Source: Anammoximicrobium sp964645045 (lineage in GTDB: Bacteria; Planctomycetota; Planctomycetia; Pirellulales; Pirellulaceae). Taken from it: 64,000 nt of DNA. A program made the position numbers and the translations under genes. How positions within the stretch are numbered: position 1 is the first letter of the stretch; every line of letters starts with the position of its first letter. Shown piece by piece: positions 1 through 8,567 of this stretch. The DNA lies in contig CAZXYZ010000039.1 in the NCBI GenBank assembly GCA_964645045.1, positions 1 through 64,000 of the forward strand. The letters are read 5' to 3'. The notes beneath the pieces are model-generated. The model was given only the letters and a program-made list of their open reading frames with translations, was not told the origin of the DNA and did not search any database.

Positions 1-95
1 AGTTCCTGATGGAAGTGCTTACGGGACATAGCACTTAGTATGCGTCGGCCCTGGATTTCGGAGCCACCCATCGCGGGATCGACCTGCGCGAAGGA

Positions 96-920
96 ATGGG
101 CCACATCATGACCAGCCTGCTGGCCAAAACAAACTCTCGGCGGGGCGATCTGCTGCCGTCGTGGCGCGAGTTCTTGGTCAACTATTCCAATATCCAGCAA
201 GATTCCGTTGTCAAGGACTTCCTGTACCGGCGGCTCCAGAACCTCTTGGATCGACAGCTCGTCCAGCGGGAGGGTCACCGGTACAAGTTGACCAAGCGGG
301 GCGAGGACTATTTGGCCACCTTGACCGCGAGCCTGCCCGACGGTGGTCAGCGACGCACCCGGGAGCTCCTCACTGCCGTCGAGACTCACCATCAGGCCCA
401 ACGAGACCTGTTGCGGGAGCGGCTGGAAAAAATGAATCCATTCGCGTTCGAAGCCCTGATCCGTGACCTCCTGATCGAGATGGGATACGAGGATGTCGAG
501 GTCACTCAGCCGACCAATGACAAGGGAGTGGACGTCAAGGCGGTGGCGCAGTTCGGAATTACCACGATCAATGAGGTGATTCAAGTCAAACGGCACCAAA
601 ACAACATCCAGCGGCCGGTGCTGGACATGCTGCGCGGCTCGTTGCATCGGTTCAAGGCCCAGAAGGGAACGATCATCACCGTGGGCGACTTTGCCAAGGG
701 AGCCAAGGACGCGGCCTTCGAAATGGGCGCCGCTCCCATCACGCTGATCAACGGCGAAACGCTGCTCGACTTGCTCATGCAGCACGAAATCGGCATCAAG
801 AAGAAGACTGTGGAGTACTTCGAACTGGACGAATCGGCGTTCGTCGTGCCGCCGGACATCGAGGACGAGGACGAGGAAGACGAGACCGAGGAAGAGCCTG
901 AATTAGCGGCGGACCTATGA
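96..920 (+). CDS. Mrr-type restriction endonuclease domain protein
   Basis: Likely a DNA endonuclease of the Mrr_cat family, which cuts modified or foreign DNA. Residues 1-80 resemble a winged-helix DNA-binding region. The nuclease fold runs from about residue 112 to 235, with Glu119, Asp146 in GVDVKA and the QVK motif at Gln163-Lys165, matching the D-(E/Q)xK active site. The last 25 residues are strongly acidic. A second ATG at 108 is an alternative start; in frame, a TAG lies at 36-38, so the reading frame cannot extend far upstream. It stands alone at the window edge, on the opposite strand to the ATPase module that follows. The family call is secure; restriction activity is inferred. Confidence 0.8.
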   Translation: MGHIMTSLLAKTNSRRGDLLPSWREFLVNYSNIQQDSVVKDFLYRRLQNLLDRQLVQREGHRYKLTKRGEDYLATLTASLPDGGQRRTRELLTAVETHHQAQRDLLRERLEKMNPFAFEALIRDLLIEMGYEDVEVTQPTNDKGVDVKAVAQFGITTINEVIQVKRHQNNIQRPVLDMLRGSLHRFKAQKGTIITVGDFAKGAKDAAFEMGAAPITLINGETLLDLLMQHEIGIKKKTVEYFELDESAFVVPPDIEDEDEEDETEEEPELAADL

Positions 921-1025
921 TCCGCGGCGGACCGTTGCTCATTCGGGGACATCCCGTGCAAAAGCTCATGGGCCCGCTCGACGCGCTAGTTGACGAGCCG
1001 CCCTGTCGCTTTCACAACGCAGGAT

Positions 1026-1667
1026 TCATTGGGAGTTGGGCGTGGGAAACCAATTGACTAATTGACCGTGCAGTTTTCGAAATGCTCGATCCGTGCAACG
1101 ACGGAAACTGACACGCTCAGACAGCTGTCGGAATAAGGAGGCGGAAGGCTGTTTTCGCACATGCCGCAATGCGCTTAGAAGTGCTTCTTTGGGGCGGGCG
1201 GGCTTCCCTGAGGGCGAAGAAAGGAAGGCTTCCTCGACGAGCCACTGACGAAGCGGAGGCACGCATCCAGACCAGCCGAGAACGCGATCGACCTCAGGTG
1301 AGTCGCTCCAGACCCAGATTTCCAGGTCGGGGTCAAGGACAATCGCCGCGGCACGATCTTCCCAGCCATTCCGGGCGAGTTCCTTCTCGATCTGGCTTTC
1401 CAAATCGGACGCGTTCTTGGCTTCGCGTCCGGATCCTTCGCGATCGAACAAGATCAGCGCATGTGCGAATTGATTGCAGAAGCTCCGCAGGAATGTCGGG
1501 CCTTTTGCCCGGCACCCGGCATCGAAGGCAGGATGCGCGTAGATTTCGTAGCTGATCGCTCTGGTTCCCAACGCCTCAGGCCGTAGCAACAGTCCCCGTA
1601 ACGTCGCTTCCATGGACTTGTCGGCGACCAGGGCGACGAGGTCTCGGCGTTGTCGTTGTGCAGTCAT
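1026..1667 (-). CDS. TOPRIM-like partner of the AAA ATPase (putative defence effector)
   Basis: A 213-residue protein I cannot name. It begins VALVADKS, has an ILFDREGSG segment near the middle and a later LDPDLEIWVW segment, an arrangement like the acidic motifs of TOPRIM/DUF4276/DUF4435-type nucleases paired with OLD-like ATPases. The start is ATG at 1667, overlapping the TGA stop of the upstream ATPase by 4 bases (ATGA), so the two are translationally coupled. The longer open frame upstream of this ATG lies wholly inside the ATPase gene and is not used. By analogy to PARIS, Gabija or OLD systems it would be the nuclease effector, but that is inference from pairing and weak motifs only. Confidence 0.6.
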   Translation of the reverse strand: MTAQRQRRDLVALVADKSMEATLRGLLLRPEALGTRAISYEIYAHPAFDAGCRAKGPTFLRSFCNQFAHALILFDREGSGREAKNASDLESQIEKELARNGWEDRAAAIVLDPDLEIWVWSDSPEVDRVLGWSGCVPPLRQWLVEEAFLSSPSGKPARPKEALLSALRHVRKQPSASLFRQLSERVSFRRCTDRAFRKLHGQLVNWFPTPNSQ

Positions 1668-2926
1668 CCCAAGACGCCCGCTGCAAAGAGATCTCCCAGA
1701 CTGGTGTCCCGCTGCCACTCCAACAGCGCCGGGTGCTGGTCCCCACGCACGATGTCCGTCGCCCCAGCGTCGTCTTTGGCAAAGCAGAGGACCTGAGCAG
1801 GTTCGACCGCGCCGAGGATGACCGGGGAATGGGTGGCAAGCAGGATCTGCGCGTCGTAGACGTTCGAGAGCGACTGGTACATGGTCTCGACGGCACGAGG
1901 ATGAATTCCATTCTCCGGCTCCTCGATTAGGAACACTCCAGACAACCCTGGCAGATAGGCGGGCAGCGTCAGCGCCAGCAGGCGAAGCGTCCCGTCGGAT
2001 GTCGTCCACGAAGGAACATCCAAACCGCCTCGATATTGCACGACCAAGTAGCGGTGCTTGTCGTCTTCTCGCTCGACCGTGCGAATGCCGACGAGGTCCG
2101 GGAGCGCCGTCTGCAGGTGGGCAATCCAGGCCCGAAACTGCTCTGGATGCTTCTGGATGAGATCCTCAACGACCCACGGCAAGTTTGATCCGTCCGTCTT
2201 GAAAGAGCGCGGGCTTCCGGGCGGACTGGCCAAACGCATCTGGAGGCTGTCAAGAACAATCCGCTGAACGGCGTCGGAAAGGAACTTTTTGAACCAAGTC
2301 GAAACCGGAAACCGCGATTCGTCTTCCGGCAGGTTAGCAAACGCTGAACGTTGCGGTCCGAGTTGGAACGATGGCACCCATCCGCCGCCTTTGCCACGCT
2401 TGATTTCCGGGTAGTAATTGTCCTTGCCGCTCGTCGGGCTCTTGCTCAAAATGGCCTTTCGACTTACGCGTTTCGACGATCCCCGGAAGATCGTCTTCGG
2501 TGCAAGCTGTGCGTCGGGGAACAGGGATCGTGGACCGCAAATGGGCTCGTCGTCGCCCAGGAAACTGAGCGACTCCGATTGGATGCTCGTCTGGGCTGTC
2601 GCCTCATCGATGCCGATGCTGATCTCGTAGCGGATGCAAGTGAACTCGGTCGGCACTTCCGGAAATCTCTGCCTGGGTATTTCCACCTCGACCGCAAGTT
2701 CGAATCGGCTGCCCTCACGGCCAAACAGAAGATCTCGCGGATTTGGTGACCGTTCTCGGATCGCCGTTTCCAGTCCGTCAGACACAAGCCTGCCGACAAA
2801 GGCCACAACTTCAAGAAACGTCGTCTTCCCGCTCGCGTTCGGTCCGACGAGTACGTGAAATCGGTCCAGGGGTCGCCGCACGTAACGGAGGCAGCGATAA
2901 TTTAGGGCCTCGATGAGGGTGATCAT
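1664..2926 (-). CDS. AAA ATPase of the OLD/SMC-like ABC class
   Basis: ATP-binding protein of 420 residues. The N-terminus has the short strand-turn typical of SMC/RecF-like ATPases, followed by Walker A GPNASGKT at residues 28-35. Walker B (FLIEEPENGIHP) lies near residue 320, followed by an H-loop region (LLATHSP). The order and spacing match the AAA_21/AAA_15 family found in OLD nucleases and ATPase-nuclease defence pairs. It has no C-terminal TOPRIM domain of its own; the coupled downstream gene may supply it. Starts at ATG 2926 and ends in a 4-base overlap with its partner. Function as a phage-defence sensor is inferred from architecture. Confidence 0.82.
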   Translation of the reverse strand: MITLIEALNYRCLRYVRRPLDRFHVLVGPNASGKTTFLEVVAFVGRLVSDGLETAIRERSPNPRDLLFGREGSRFELAVEVEIPRQRFPEVPTEFTCIRYEISIGIDEATAQTSIQSESLSFLGDDEPICGPRSLFPDAQLAPKTIFRGSSKRVSRKAILSKSPTSGKDNYYPEIKRGKGGGWVPSFQLGPQRSAFANLPEDESRFPVSTWFKKFLSDAVQRIVLDSLQMRLASPPGSPRSFKTDGSNLPWVVEDLIQKHPEQFRAWIAHLQTALPDLVGIRTVEREDDKHRYLVVQYRGGLDVPSWTTSDGTLRLLALTLPAYLPGLSGVFLIEEPENGIHPRAVETMYQSLSNVYDAQILLATHSPVILGAVEPAQVLCFAKDDAGATDIVRGDQHPALLEWQRDTSLGDLFAAGVLG

Positions 2927-3137
2927 CCCGTTGAAATTACATCATCGGGCCCAAGATCGCCAGTGGTGTCTCGCCTGCAACTTTGCGCCACAACGCGATC
3001 CGCTCACGATCACCCCGCCTTCCTCCTGTTCAAGGTTCCGGCCCCTTGGCGAGCCGAAACGCTTGTCCAATTCCGTTTAGCCCGTTACGATGAACGGGCG
3101 GGGCGGGGATCTGTTCTTACAGGCGGGAGGGGCTGCC

Positions 3138-4946
3138 GTGTCGCTTTTCTATTCTGTCCGGTGGTTCGGTCTGATCTTGGTGGGATGGGGATTATTCGGC
3201 GTCGCCGCCTATGCCGAATCGACGGCCCAGCCCGCGGAGGCGGCCAAGGCGTTGACAGCCGAGGCATTGCATCGCGAGGCGTTCGGCCAAAACGATCAGC
3301 GGCGGGAACTGCTGCAGCGGGTGGCCATCGAGCATCCGGACTATGCGCCCGCCAAGTGGCATCAAGGGCTGGTCCAGCAGCAGGACCGCTGGATCAAGGC
3401 CGAAGACGTGCCCGGTGAACTTCGGGCGGAATCGAAGATTTCGGACTACCGCCGCATTCGTGACCGCTACCCCATGACGGCGGCCGGCCAAATGGGGCTG
3501 GCCAACTGGTGCCAGGACCGCGGTTTGCCAGATCGGGAACGGGCCCATCTGGCCAAGGTTGTGGACTTGGAACCCGATCATGCCGACGCCCGCCGGCGGT
3601 TAGGCTTTCGCCGTGTCGGCCTCGATTGGATCGACGCGGACGAAATCCGGGAGGCGGCCGAAAAGCAAACCGCGGATCAAGCGGCGCTGCGCCGCTGGTT
3701 GCCCAAAGTCAACGAGATTCGCCAGCAACTGCACAGCCGCAGTCAGGTCCAGCGGCAAAAGGCCCGGGAACGACTGGTCGCCATGGCGACGCCGGCGGCT
3801 GGCGTCGCCATCGAACAGAGACTGTGGAACGACGGCCTGGAAGCGGCCGATGCGATGATCGCGGCACTGGCGTCGTTGGCCGACCCCGAGACCTCGCTCC
3901 GGCTCGCCCGGCAGGCCGTGCTTTCTCCCTTTGAGCCCGTGCGTCTGGCTGCCGCCGAGCAACTCCGCAGCCGCGATCGGGATACCTATGCCCCCGCCCT
4001 GCTGGCGATGCTGTACACGCCGGCCTCGTCCCGCATCGAGGTCGTCCCGACCGGATCGGGGCGGCTGTTGTACCGGTATGTCGTCGAACGCGAGGGCCAG
4101 AACGAGCGTCAATCGCTGGTCCTGGATACGATGTACCAACGCATTCCGCTGCCCGGCGGCGACGCCAGCGAGACGCTGCGGCGGGCCATGCAGCAAGTGC
4201 AGATGGTGAATCTGAACCGCGAGCGGGAGGTGATTCAAAATAATTTTCGCACGGAGGAATTGAACGGTCGCGTGTGCGAAGCGCTGGAGGTCGCCACCGA
4301 GCAGGACTTGCCGCCCCAGCCGGATTCGTGGTGGCAGTGGTGGAACGACACCAACGAGGTCTACACGTCCGGCGACAAGCCCGCGAAGTCGGTGCGGATG
4401 ACAGACGAAGTGGCCCTGGCGGATTTCGTGCCCAGCCCCGCGGTGTCGTCCTCGGCAATCGGGTCGTACTCGCCTCGGCCGCCGATGCGCATGGATTGCC
4501 TGGCCGCCGGCACCTTGGTCTGGACCGATGCCGGCCCGGCCCCGATCGAACAGATCCGGGTGGGCGATCTGGTGCTGGCCCAGGACCAGGACTCGGGCGA
4601 ACTGGCCTACCAGCCGGTGCTCCGGACGACGATCCGGCCGCAGGGGCCGCTGGTCCGTGTCTGCCTGATCAATCGCGAAGTCCTGGAGACCAGCGGAGGC
4701 CACTTGTTCTGGGTGGCCGGCACAGGTTGGACGAAGGCCCGCGATCTGCAATCGGGCTGCGAATTGCACGGCGTCACGGGGGTGGTCCGGGTCAGCCTGG
4801 CCGAGTCGGGTTCGACGGCCGAAACCTACAACCTGGTCGTCGCCAATTTCCACAGCTACTTCGTCGGCGACGGCAAGATCCTGTGCCATGACAACACGGT
4901 TCGGCGGCCGACGACCGCCACGGTTCCGGGGCTGTTGGCCGAGTAG
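3138..4946 (+). CDS. Secreted repeat protein with C-terminal Hint (intein-like) domain
   Basis: A 602-residue exported protein. GTG 3138 is preferred as start because GGGAGG sits 7 bases upstream and a signal peptide ending near VAAYAES follows at once; an ATG at 3090 would add 16 residues without a ribosome site. Residues about 40-330 are helical repeats (TPR/HEAT-like). The C-terminal Hint domain runs from Cys454 (DCLAAGTLVW) through a block-B-like TSGGHLFWV segment to His584-Asp585-Asn586. This is the autoprocessing fold seen in inteins, Hedgehog and polymorphic toxins. Only 16 residues follow the Asn, so no toxin domain is attached. Self-cleavage is inferred from the Cys and HDN motif. 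Confidence 0.75.
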   Translation: MSLFYSVRWFGLILVGWGLFGVAAYAESTAQPAEAAKALTAEALHREAFGQNDQRRELLQRVAIEHPDYAPAKWHQGLVQQQDRWIKAEDVPGELRAESKISDYRRIRDRYPMTAAGQMGLANWCQDRGLPDRERAHLAKVVDLEPDHADARRRLGFRRVGLDWIDADEIREAAEKQTADQAALRRWLPKVNEIRQQLHSRSQVQRQKARERLVAMATPAAGVAIEQRLWNDGLEAADAMIAALASLADPETSLRLARQAVLSPFEPVRLAAAEQLRSRDRDTYAPALLAMLYTPASSRIEVVPTGSGRLLYRYVVEREGQNERQSLVLDTMYQRIPLPGGDASETLRRAMQQVQMVNLNREREVIQNNFRTEELNGRVCEALEVATEQDLPPQPDSWWQWWNDTNEVYTSGDKPAKSVRMTDEVALADFVPSPAVSSSAIGSYSPRPPMRMDCLAAGTLVWTDAGPAPIEQIRVGDLVLAQDQDSGELAYQPVLRTTIRPQGPLVRVCLINREVLETSGGHLFWVAGTGWTKARDLQSGCELHGVTGVVRVSLAESGSTAETYNLVVANFHSYFVGDGKILCHDNTVRRPTTATVPGLLAE

Positions 4947-5384
4947 TACGGCGAGTCAATTGGAACGGCGTAATTCGCCTGCAGATAGACGCCGGCGAAA
5001 TACTGAAAACGCAACCAGCCTGGAGTTCAACGCGAGGGCGTGAGAACAAGATGTGCCGACGACAGGTGGCCAGCTGTGTGGCTCGGGCGGGAACCAGCCA
5101 CGGCGCGAGGATTCGACCCGAAGGGGGGAACGTCATTTTGCGGCCGGTGGGCTTCCGGCCTCGCTCGTGACCCTGCGGACACCGCCGCGGTCGGTGCGAA
5201 AGGTAACCGCGCCGCGGTAGCGCGGCTTTTCCCGGCCGTCCGCGGCGATCTCGATCCGCACGGCCGCGGGCTCCCCGTCCGCCGCGCCTTGCGCCGGCGT
5301 GCAGGAGAGCCACGGACTGTTCGAGATGGCGCACCACGTCTTCCCGACCGCGGACGGAGAGCCCGGCGGAAGTCGCCCTGCGCC
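4947..5384. other. Intergenic stretch with gene debris
   Basis: No intact gene is seen. On the minus strand a frame closing at 5133 reads plausible protein over its last 45 codons (IEIAADGREKPRYRG), which may be the tail of a lost gene. Around 5016-5048 there is a decayed copy of the GGAGTTCACGC-type palindromic repeat found at 38.5 and 41.3 kb. Confidence 0.35.
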
Positions 5385-5955
5385 TGGCGTTGGACAGATC
5401 GTAACAACGTTGCATGCCAATCCACAAGGTCCGCGTCCCGGGTTGGTTTCTTGGGCGGTCAATGAAACCGCCCAAGCGTGCGATCGCGCGAACCAAATCA
5501 TTAGGCTCAGCACGCGGTCAACATGCTCAAACCGCCGTTGCTCGATGCGTCGGTCCAATCCTGATCCTCCGTCGTGTTCCGGTTTTGCCCTGCGCGAACA
5601 CGCAGCGGAAGATCGGCTTGATCGCTCTGCAGCGCCTCGACGAAAACGTCGTAGATGTCGGATTCCCTGTCGCCGACGCACGTGGTCTCCAAGCAAGCCG
5701 CTGCGGTCCGCTTGGCCCACCGAAAGCCTTCGATCCATCGAAAGCTTTCCTTCTCGTCGATCGGAGTCTGCTTGCGTTTCTTGTTCTTTTCTGATTTGGA
5801 AAATTCTGTTGAATTCCTCCTTGGATTGCAGGGCGGCCGGGATACTGACGTTGAGTCTCTGGCTGAGTACATCGGCGAGCTTCCTTGCTCGTTTCGTCAA
5901 TCAGAGATCTCCAAACGGGCAATCGGCGAACTCGCCGGATAAGTCAGCAACCTGT
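5385..5955 (-). pseudogene. IS4-family (IS50/Tn5-like) transposase remnant
   Basis: Pieces of an IS4-type transposase survive in different frames. The N-terminal DNA-binding motif (PFGDL-stop-LTKRARKLADVLSQRLNVSIPAA) is read near 5920-5820 and has a TGA where the family has Arg, consistent with a CGA to TGA change. The central segment ESFRWIEGFRWAKR..CVGDRESDIYDVF lies at about 5760-5640 in another frame. The C-terminal ARLGGFIDRPRNQPGTRTLWIG motif lies at about 5490-5400 in a third. About 570 bases remain of an expected 1.3-1.4 kb, so most of the catalytic core is lost. No terminal inverted repeats were recognised. Confidence 0.7.
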
Positions 5956-6312
5956 AACACTAGTACCTCCGTGCGAAAAACCTGAACGCCCCGCAACACC
6001 TAAACGGAATTCCTCTCTAGGATCATTCGCACGGTCCAACAAAAAATCCAGCCTCTCCTAATCGCAGCAATGCTAGCGCTGGCAAGGACTTATGTAGCAC
6101 AACGAACTGCGCGGGAGAGGTGCCATGCTTGACTGCCATGAGATGCGACACTTATTTCTCGAACGATGCTGAACGGCCCTCGAAGTTCCCCTTTTTCTCC
6201 CCTCCGCCCCGATTCAAGGAAGTTATTTCGGCCCTTGTTGCTACGAGGGCCTTGTCCTGCGGCGTTGTCTGTTCGAGGCCCAAACGAAGGCCGAGGTAAG
6301 GCCGGTGTGAGG
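5956..6312. other. Intergenic region downstream of sulfatase, nothing recognised
   Basis: About 350 bases between the transposase remnant and the 3' end of the sulfatase gene. There are short open frames but none with a plausible ribosome site or recognisable protein. It is somewhat less GC-rich than its neighbours, and no repeat or RNA gene is seen. Confidence 0.4.
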
Positions 6313-8424
6313 TTACCGCACCACCGTCAGTTGCCGAAAGCCGGCGTCGCCCTCGAACACCAACAGGTTCAGCTGCTCCTTCGGCTCGCCGAGGACGGGA
6401 TGGGTGGCTCTGATGGTGACGCCGGCGATCTGGGCGACGGCTTCCTGTCCCTTGAACGCGACGCGCAGCGTGTGCCATTCACCGCGTGTCAGCCGGAGCC
6501 GTTCGCGGGCCAGCGGGATCGTGGCGTCCGGACCTTCACCTGCGCTCGGGTTCTTGGCGATCTCGATTTGAGACGGCGAAACGACGATGCGGAAGGAATG
6601 CTTGTTGCCCGCGGTGTGGATGCGTAGGGAATGGCGGCCGGCGTCGCGGAAGTTGATGTCGTATTGCAGCGTGCCATCGGTAATCGCCAGCGGACCGCGG
6701 AGCGTAGCGGGCTGCTGTTCGCCCGGCTTCTGCGTGCCCCACACGGCTTCGTCCCGGGCAGTCCAGGTGCCGCTGGGGGCGGCCCAGGGCTTCTTGGGCA
6801 TGTCGTTCAGCGGTTCCTGGATCACGATCGCGCCATCCAGCGGAGTCAATTCCACGGCCTGGATCTTCGGCCGCGGTGCCACCGGCGGCAGCTTGCGGCT
6901 GTAACCGCCATCCCGGTAACGGTTGAGCAGCGCTGCCAGTTCCTGCGCCACCGCGGGATGTTCGGCGCTCACGTCGCGGGTTTCGGCGGGATCGTCGTGC
7001 AGGTTGAACAGCTGGGCCTTGAATTCCGCAGCGCGGGTCTTGCGGACGCCCGGCTTGATGTCGTCGACCGGAACGCCTTCGATCCATTTCCAGGGGCCTT
7101 GGCGAAGGGCGAAGACGCCGTCGGCGCTGTGGACGATCAGGTCGTTGCGCGCGGGCTTCGCGCCGGACTCGCCGAGCATCGCCGGCAGGATGTTATAACT
7201 GTCCTCGGCGGCCTTGTCGCACGCCGGCAGCGGCTCGCCGACCAGAGCCGCAGTGGTGGCGAGCAGATCGGCCAGGCTGACTATTTCGTTGCATATTGTG
7301 CCGGCGGGAACGCGGCCCGGCCAGCGCACCAGGAAAGGCACCTTGAAACCGCCCTCCCACACGGAATGCTTGCCGCCGCGGAGAATGCCGTTGACCCGCA
7401 GGCCCGCCTGGTACGCTTGAGTTTGAACGCTGGTGGTGTTCTCCGGCCGGAACACGCCGCCATTGTCGCTGGTGAAAATGACCAGTGTTTCTTGCGCCAC
7501 GCCCTGTTGGTCCAGTGCAGCGAGGATCCGCCCTACGCTGCGATCCAGTTCGTGAATCCAGTCGCCGTACAAGCCGGCGGCGCTCTGGCCGGCGAGGTCC
7601 TTGTCGGGAGTGACCGGGTTGTGTACGGCGACGGGAGTGAAGTACAGGAAGAACGGCTGCTCCCGGGGTTGCCGGGCGAGCCACGTCACCGCCTTGTCCG
7701 TCAGGGTGGCCATCACGCGCTCGTTCTTCCGGCGCGGGGCGTCGAGGTCAAGAATTTTCGCCCGGCCATTCTCCGTGTCCTCCGCCGTGTACGCGGCCTG
7801 GAAGTTTGAATCGTCCGCATCCGGGCCGGGCACCTTCAGTCCGGCGGGGATGTTGCCGCTGCGCAGTCCGTAGACGAAACGGTTCTCGACGTACACGCCC
7901 GTAAGATCGCCGTGGTTGGCGGGCACCGCGAAGTGATAATCGAAGCCGATGTCGAGCGGCCCCGGCGACAACTCGGCGGCGTAATCGGTGCGGAACAGCA
8001 GCGAGCCCCGGGCATCGCCGTAGCCCAGATGCCATTTCCCGACCGCCGCCGTGCGGTAGCCGTGTTGTTTGAGCAGCGAGGCCACATTCAGCCGCGTGGG
8101 CTCGATGTGCAGCGGCGAGAAGACGCCCAGCACTTCGTGCGTGAGCGATGTCCGCCAGCAGTACCGGCCCGTGAGCACCGAGTAGCGCGTCGGTGAGCAC
8201 ACGGACGACGTCGTATTCGCGTCTGTGAATCGCCGCCCTTCCTTGGCCAGCCGGTCGATGTGCGGGGTCTGGATCAGCTTGCCGTCCGCGCCGTAACAGC
8301 CCGCACTGCCGTAACCGTAGTCGTCCGCGAGGATGAAGACGATGTTAGGATGCTTGGCATCGGCCGCATGGGCCTGCCCGCAGAGGATGCCGATGATCGC
8401 CGCGACGGTAAAGAGCGGTCGCAT
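6313..8424 (-). CDS. Secreted type I sulfatase (arylsulfatase family)
   Basis: Hydrolyses sulfate esters, probably on sulfated polysaccharides outside the cytoplasm. The start is ATG 8424, with GGAG 9 bases upstream and a signal peptide (MRPLFTVAAIIGILCGQAHA). The metal ligands Asp34-Asp35 sit in FILADDYG, and the catalytic signature is Cys76-Ser-Pro-Thr-Arg80, whose Cys is converted to formylglycine by an FGE-type enzyme. At 703 residues it is longer than the 450-550 usual for the family. The extra C-terminal ~160 residues look like a beta-sandwich (LamG-like) domain and may bind glycan. The FGE-fold protein at 25.5-28.1 kb is a DGR target and is not a likely maturase for this enzyme. Sulfatase families are expanded in Planctomycetes. 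Confidence 0.93.
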   Translation of the reverse strand: MRPLFTVAAIIGILCGQAHAADAKHPNIVFILADDYGYGSAGCYGADGKLIQTPHIDRLAKEGRRFTDANTTSSVCSPTRYSVLTGRYCWRTSLTHEVLGVFSPLHIEPTRLNVASLLKQHGYRTAAVGKWHLGYGDARGSLLFRTDYAAELSPGPLDIGFDYHFAVPANHGDLTGVYVENRFVYGLRSGNIPAGLKVPGPDADDSNFQAAYTAEDTENGRAKILDLDAPRRKNERVMATLTDKAVTWLARQPREQPFFLYFTPVAVHNPVTPDKDLAGQSAAGLYGDWIHELDRSVGRILAALDQQGVAQETLVIFTSDNGGVFRPENTTSVQTQAYQAGLRVNGILRGGKHSVWEGGFKVPFLVRWPGRVPAGTICNEIVSLADLLATTAALVGEPLPACDKAAEDSYNILPAMLGESGAKPARNDLIVHSADGVFALRQGPWKWIEGVPVDDIKPGVRKTRAAEFKAQLFNLHDDPAETRDVSAEHPAVAQELAALLNRYRDGGYSRKLPPVAPRPKIQAVELTPLDGAIVIQEPLNDMPKKPWAAPSGTWTARDEAVWGTQKPGEQQPATLRGPLAITDGTLQYDINFRDAGRHSLRIHTAGNKHSFRIVVSPSQIEIAKNPSAGEGPDATIPLARERLRLTRGEWHTLRVAFKGQEAVAQIAGVTIRATHPVLGEPKEQLNLLVFEGDAGFRQLTVVR

Positions 8425-8567
8425 GGCTGATTTCTCCATTTTTGAGATTCGCGTCTCGTGTAAGTTATCAATCTTGCGACAAATCGGGAACACCCTGATG
8501 ATCCTTCCAGCGAGGACGCCGATCAAGAAATAATGAACGCTAATCATCGCGGATGTATCGAAGGCGC

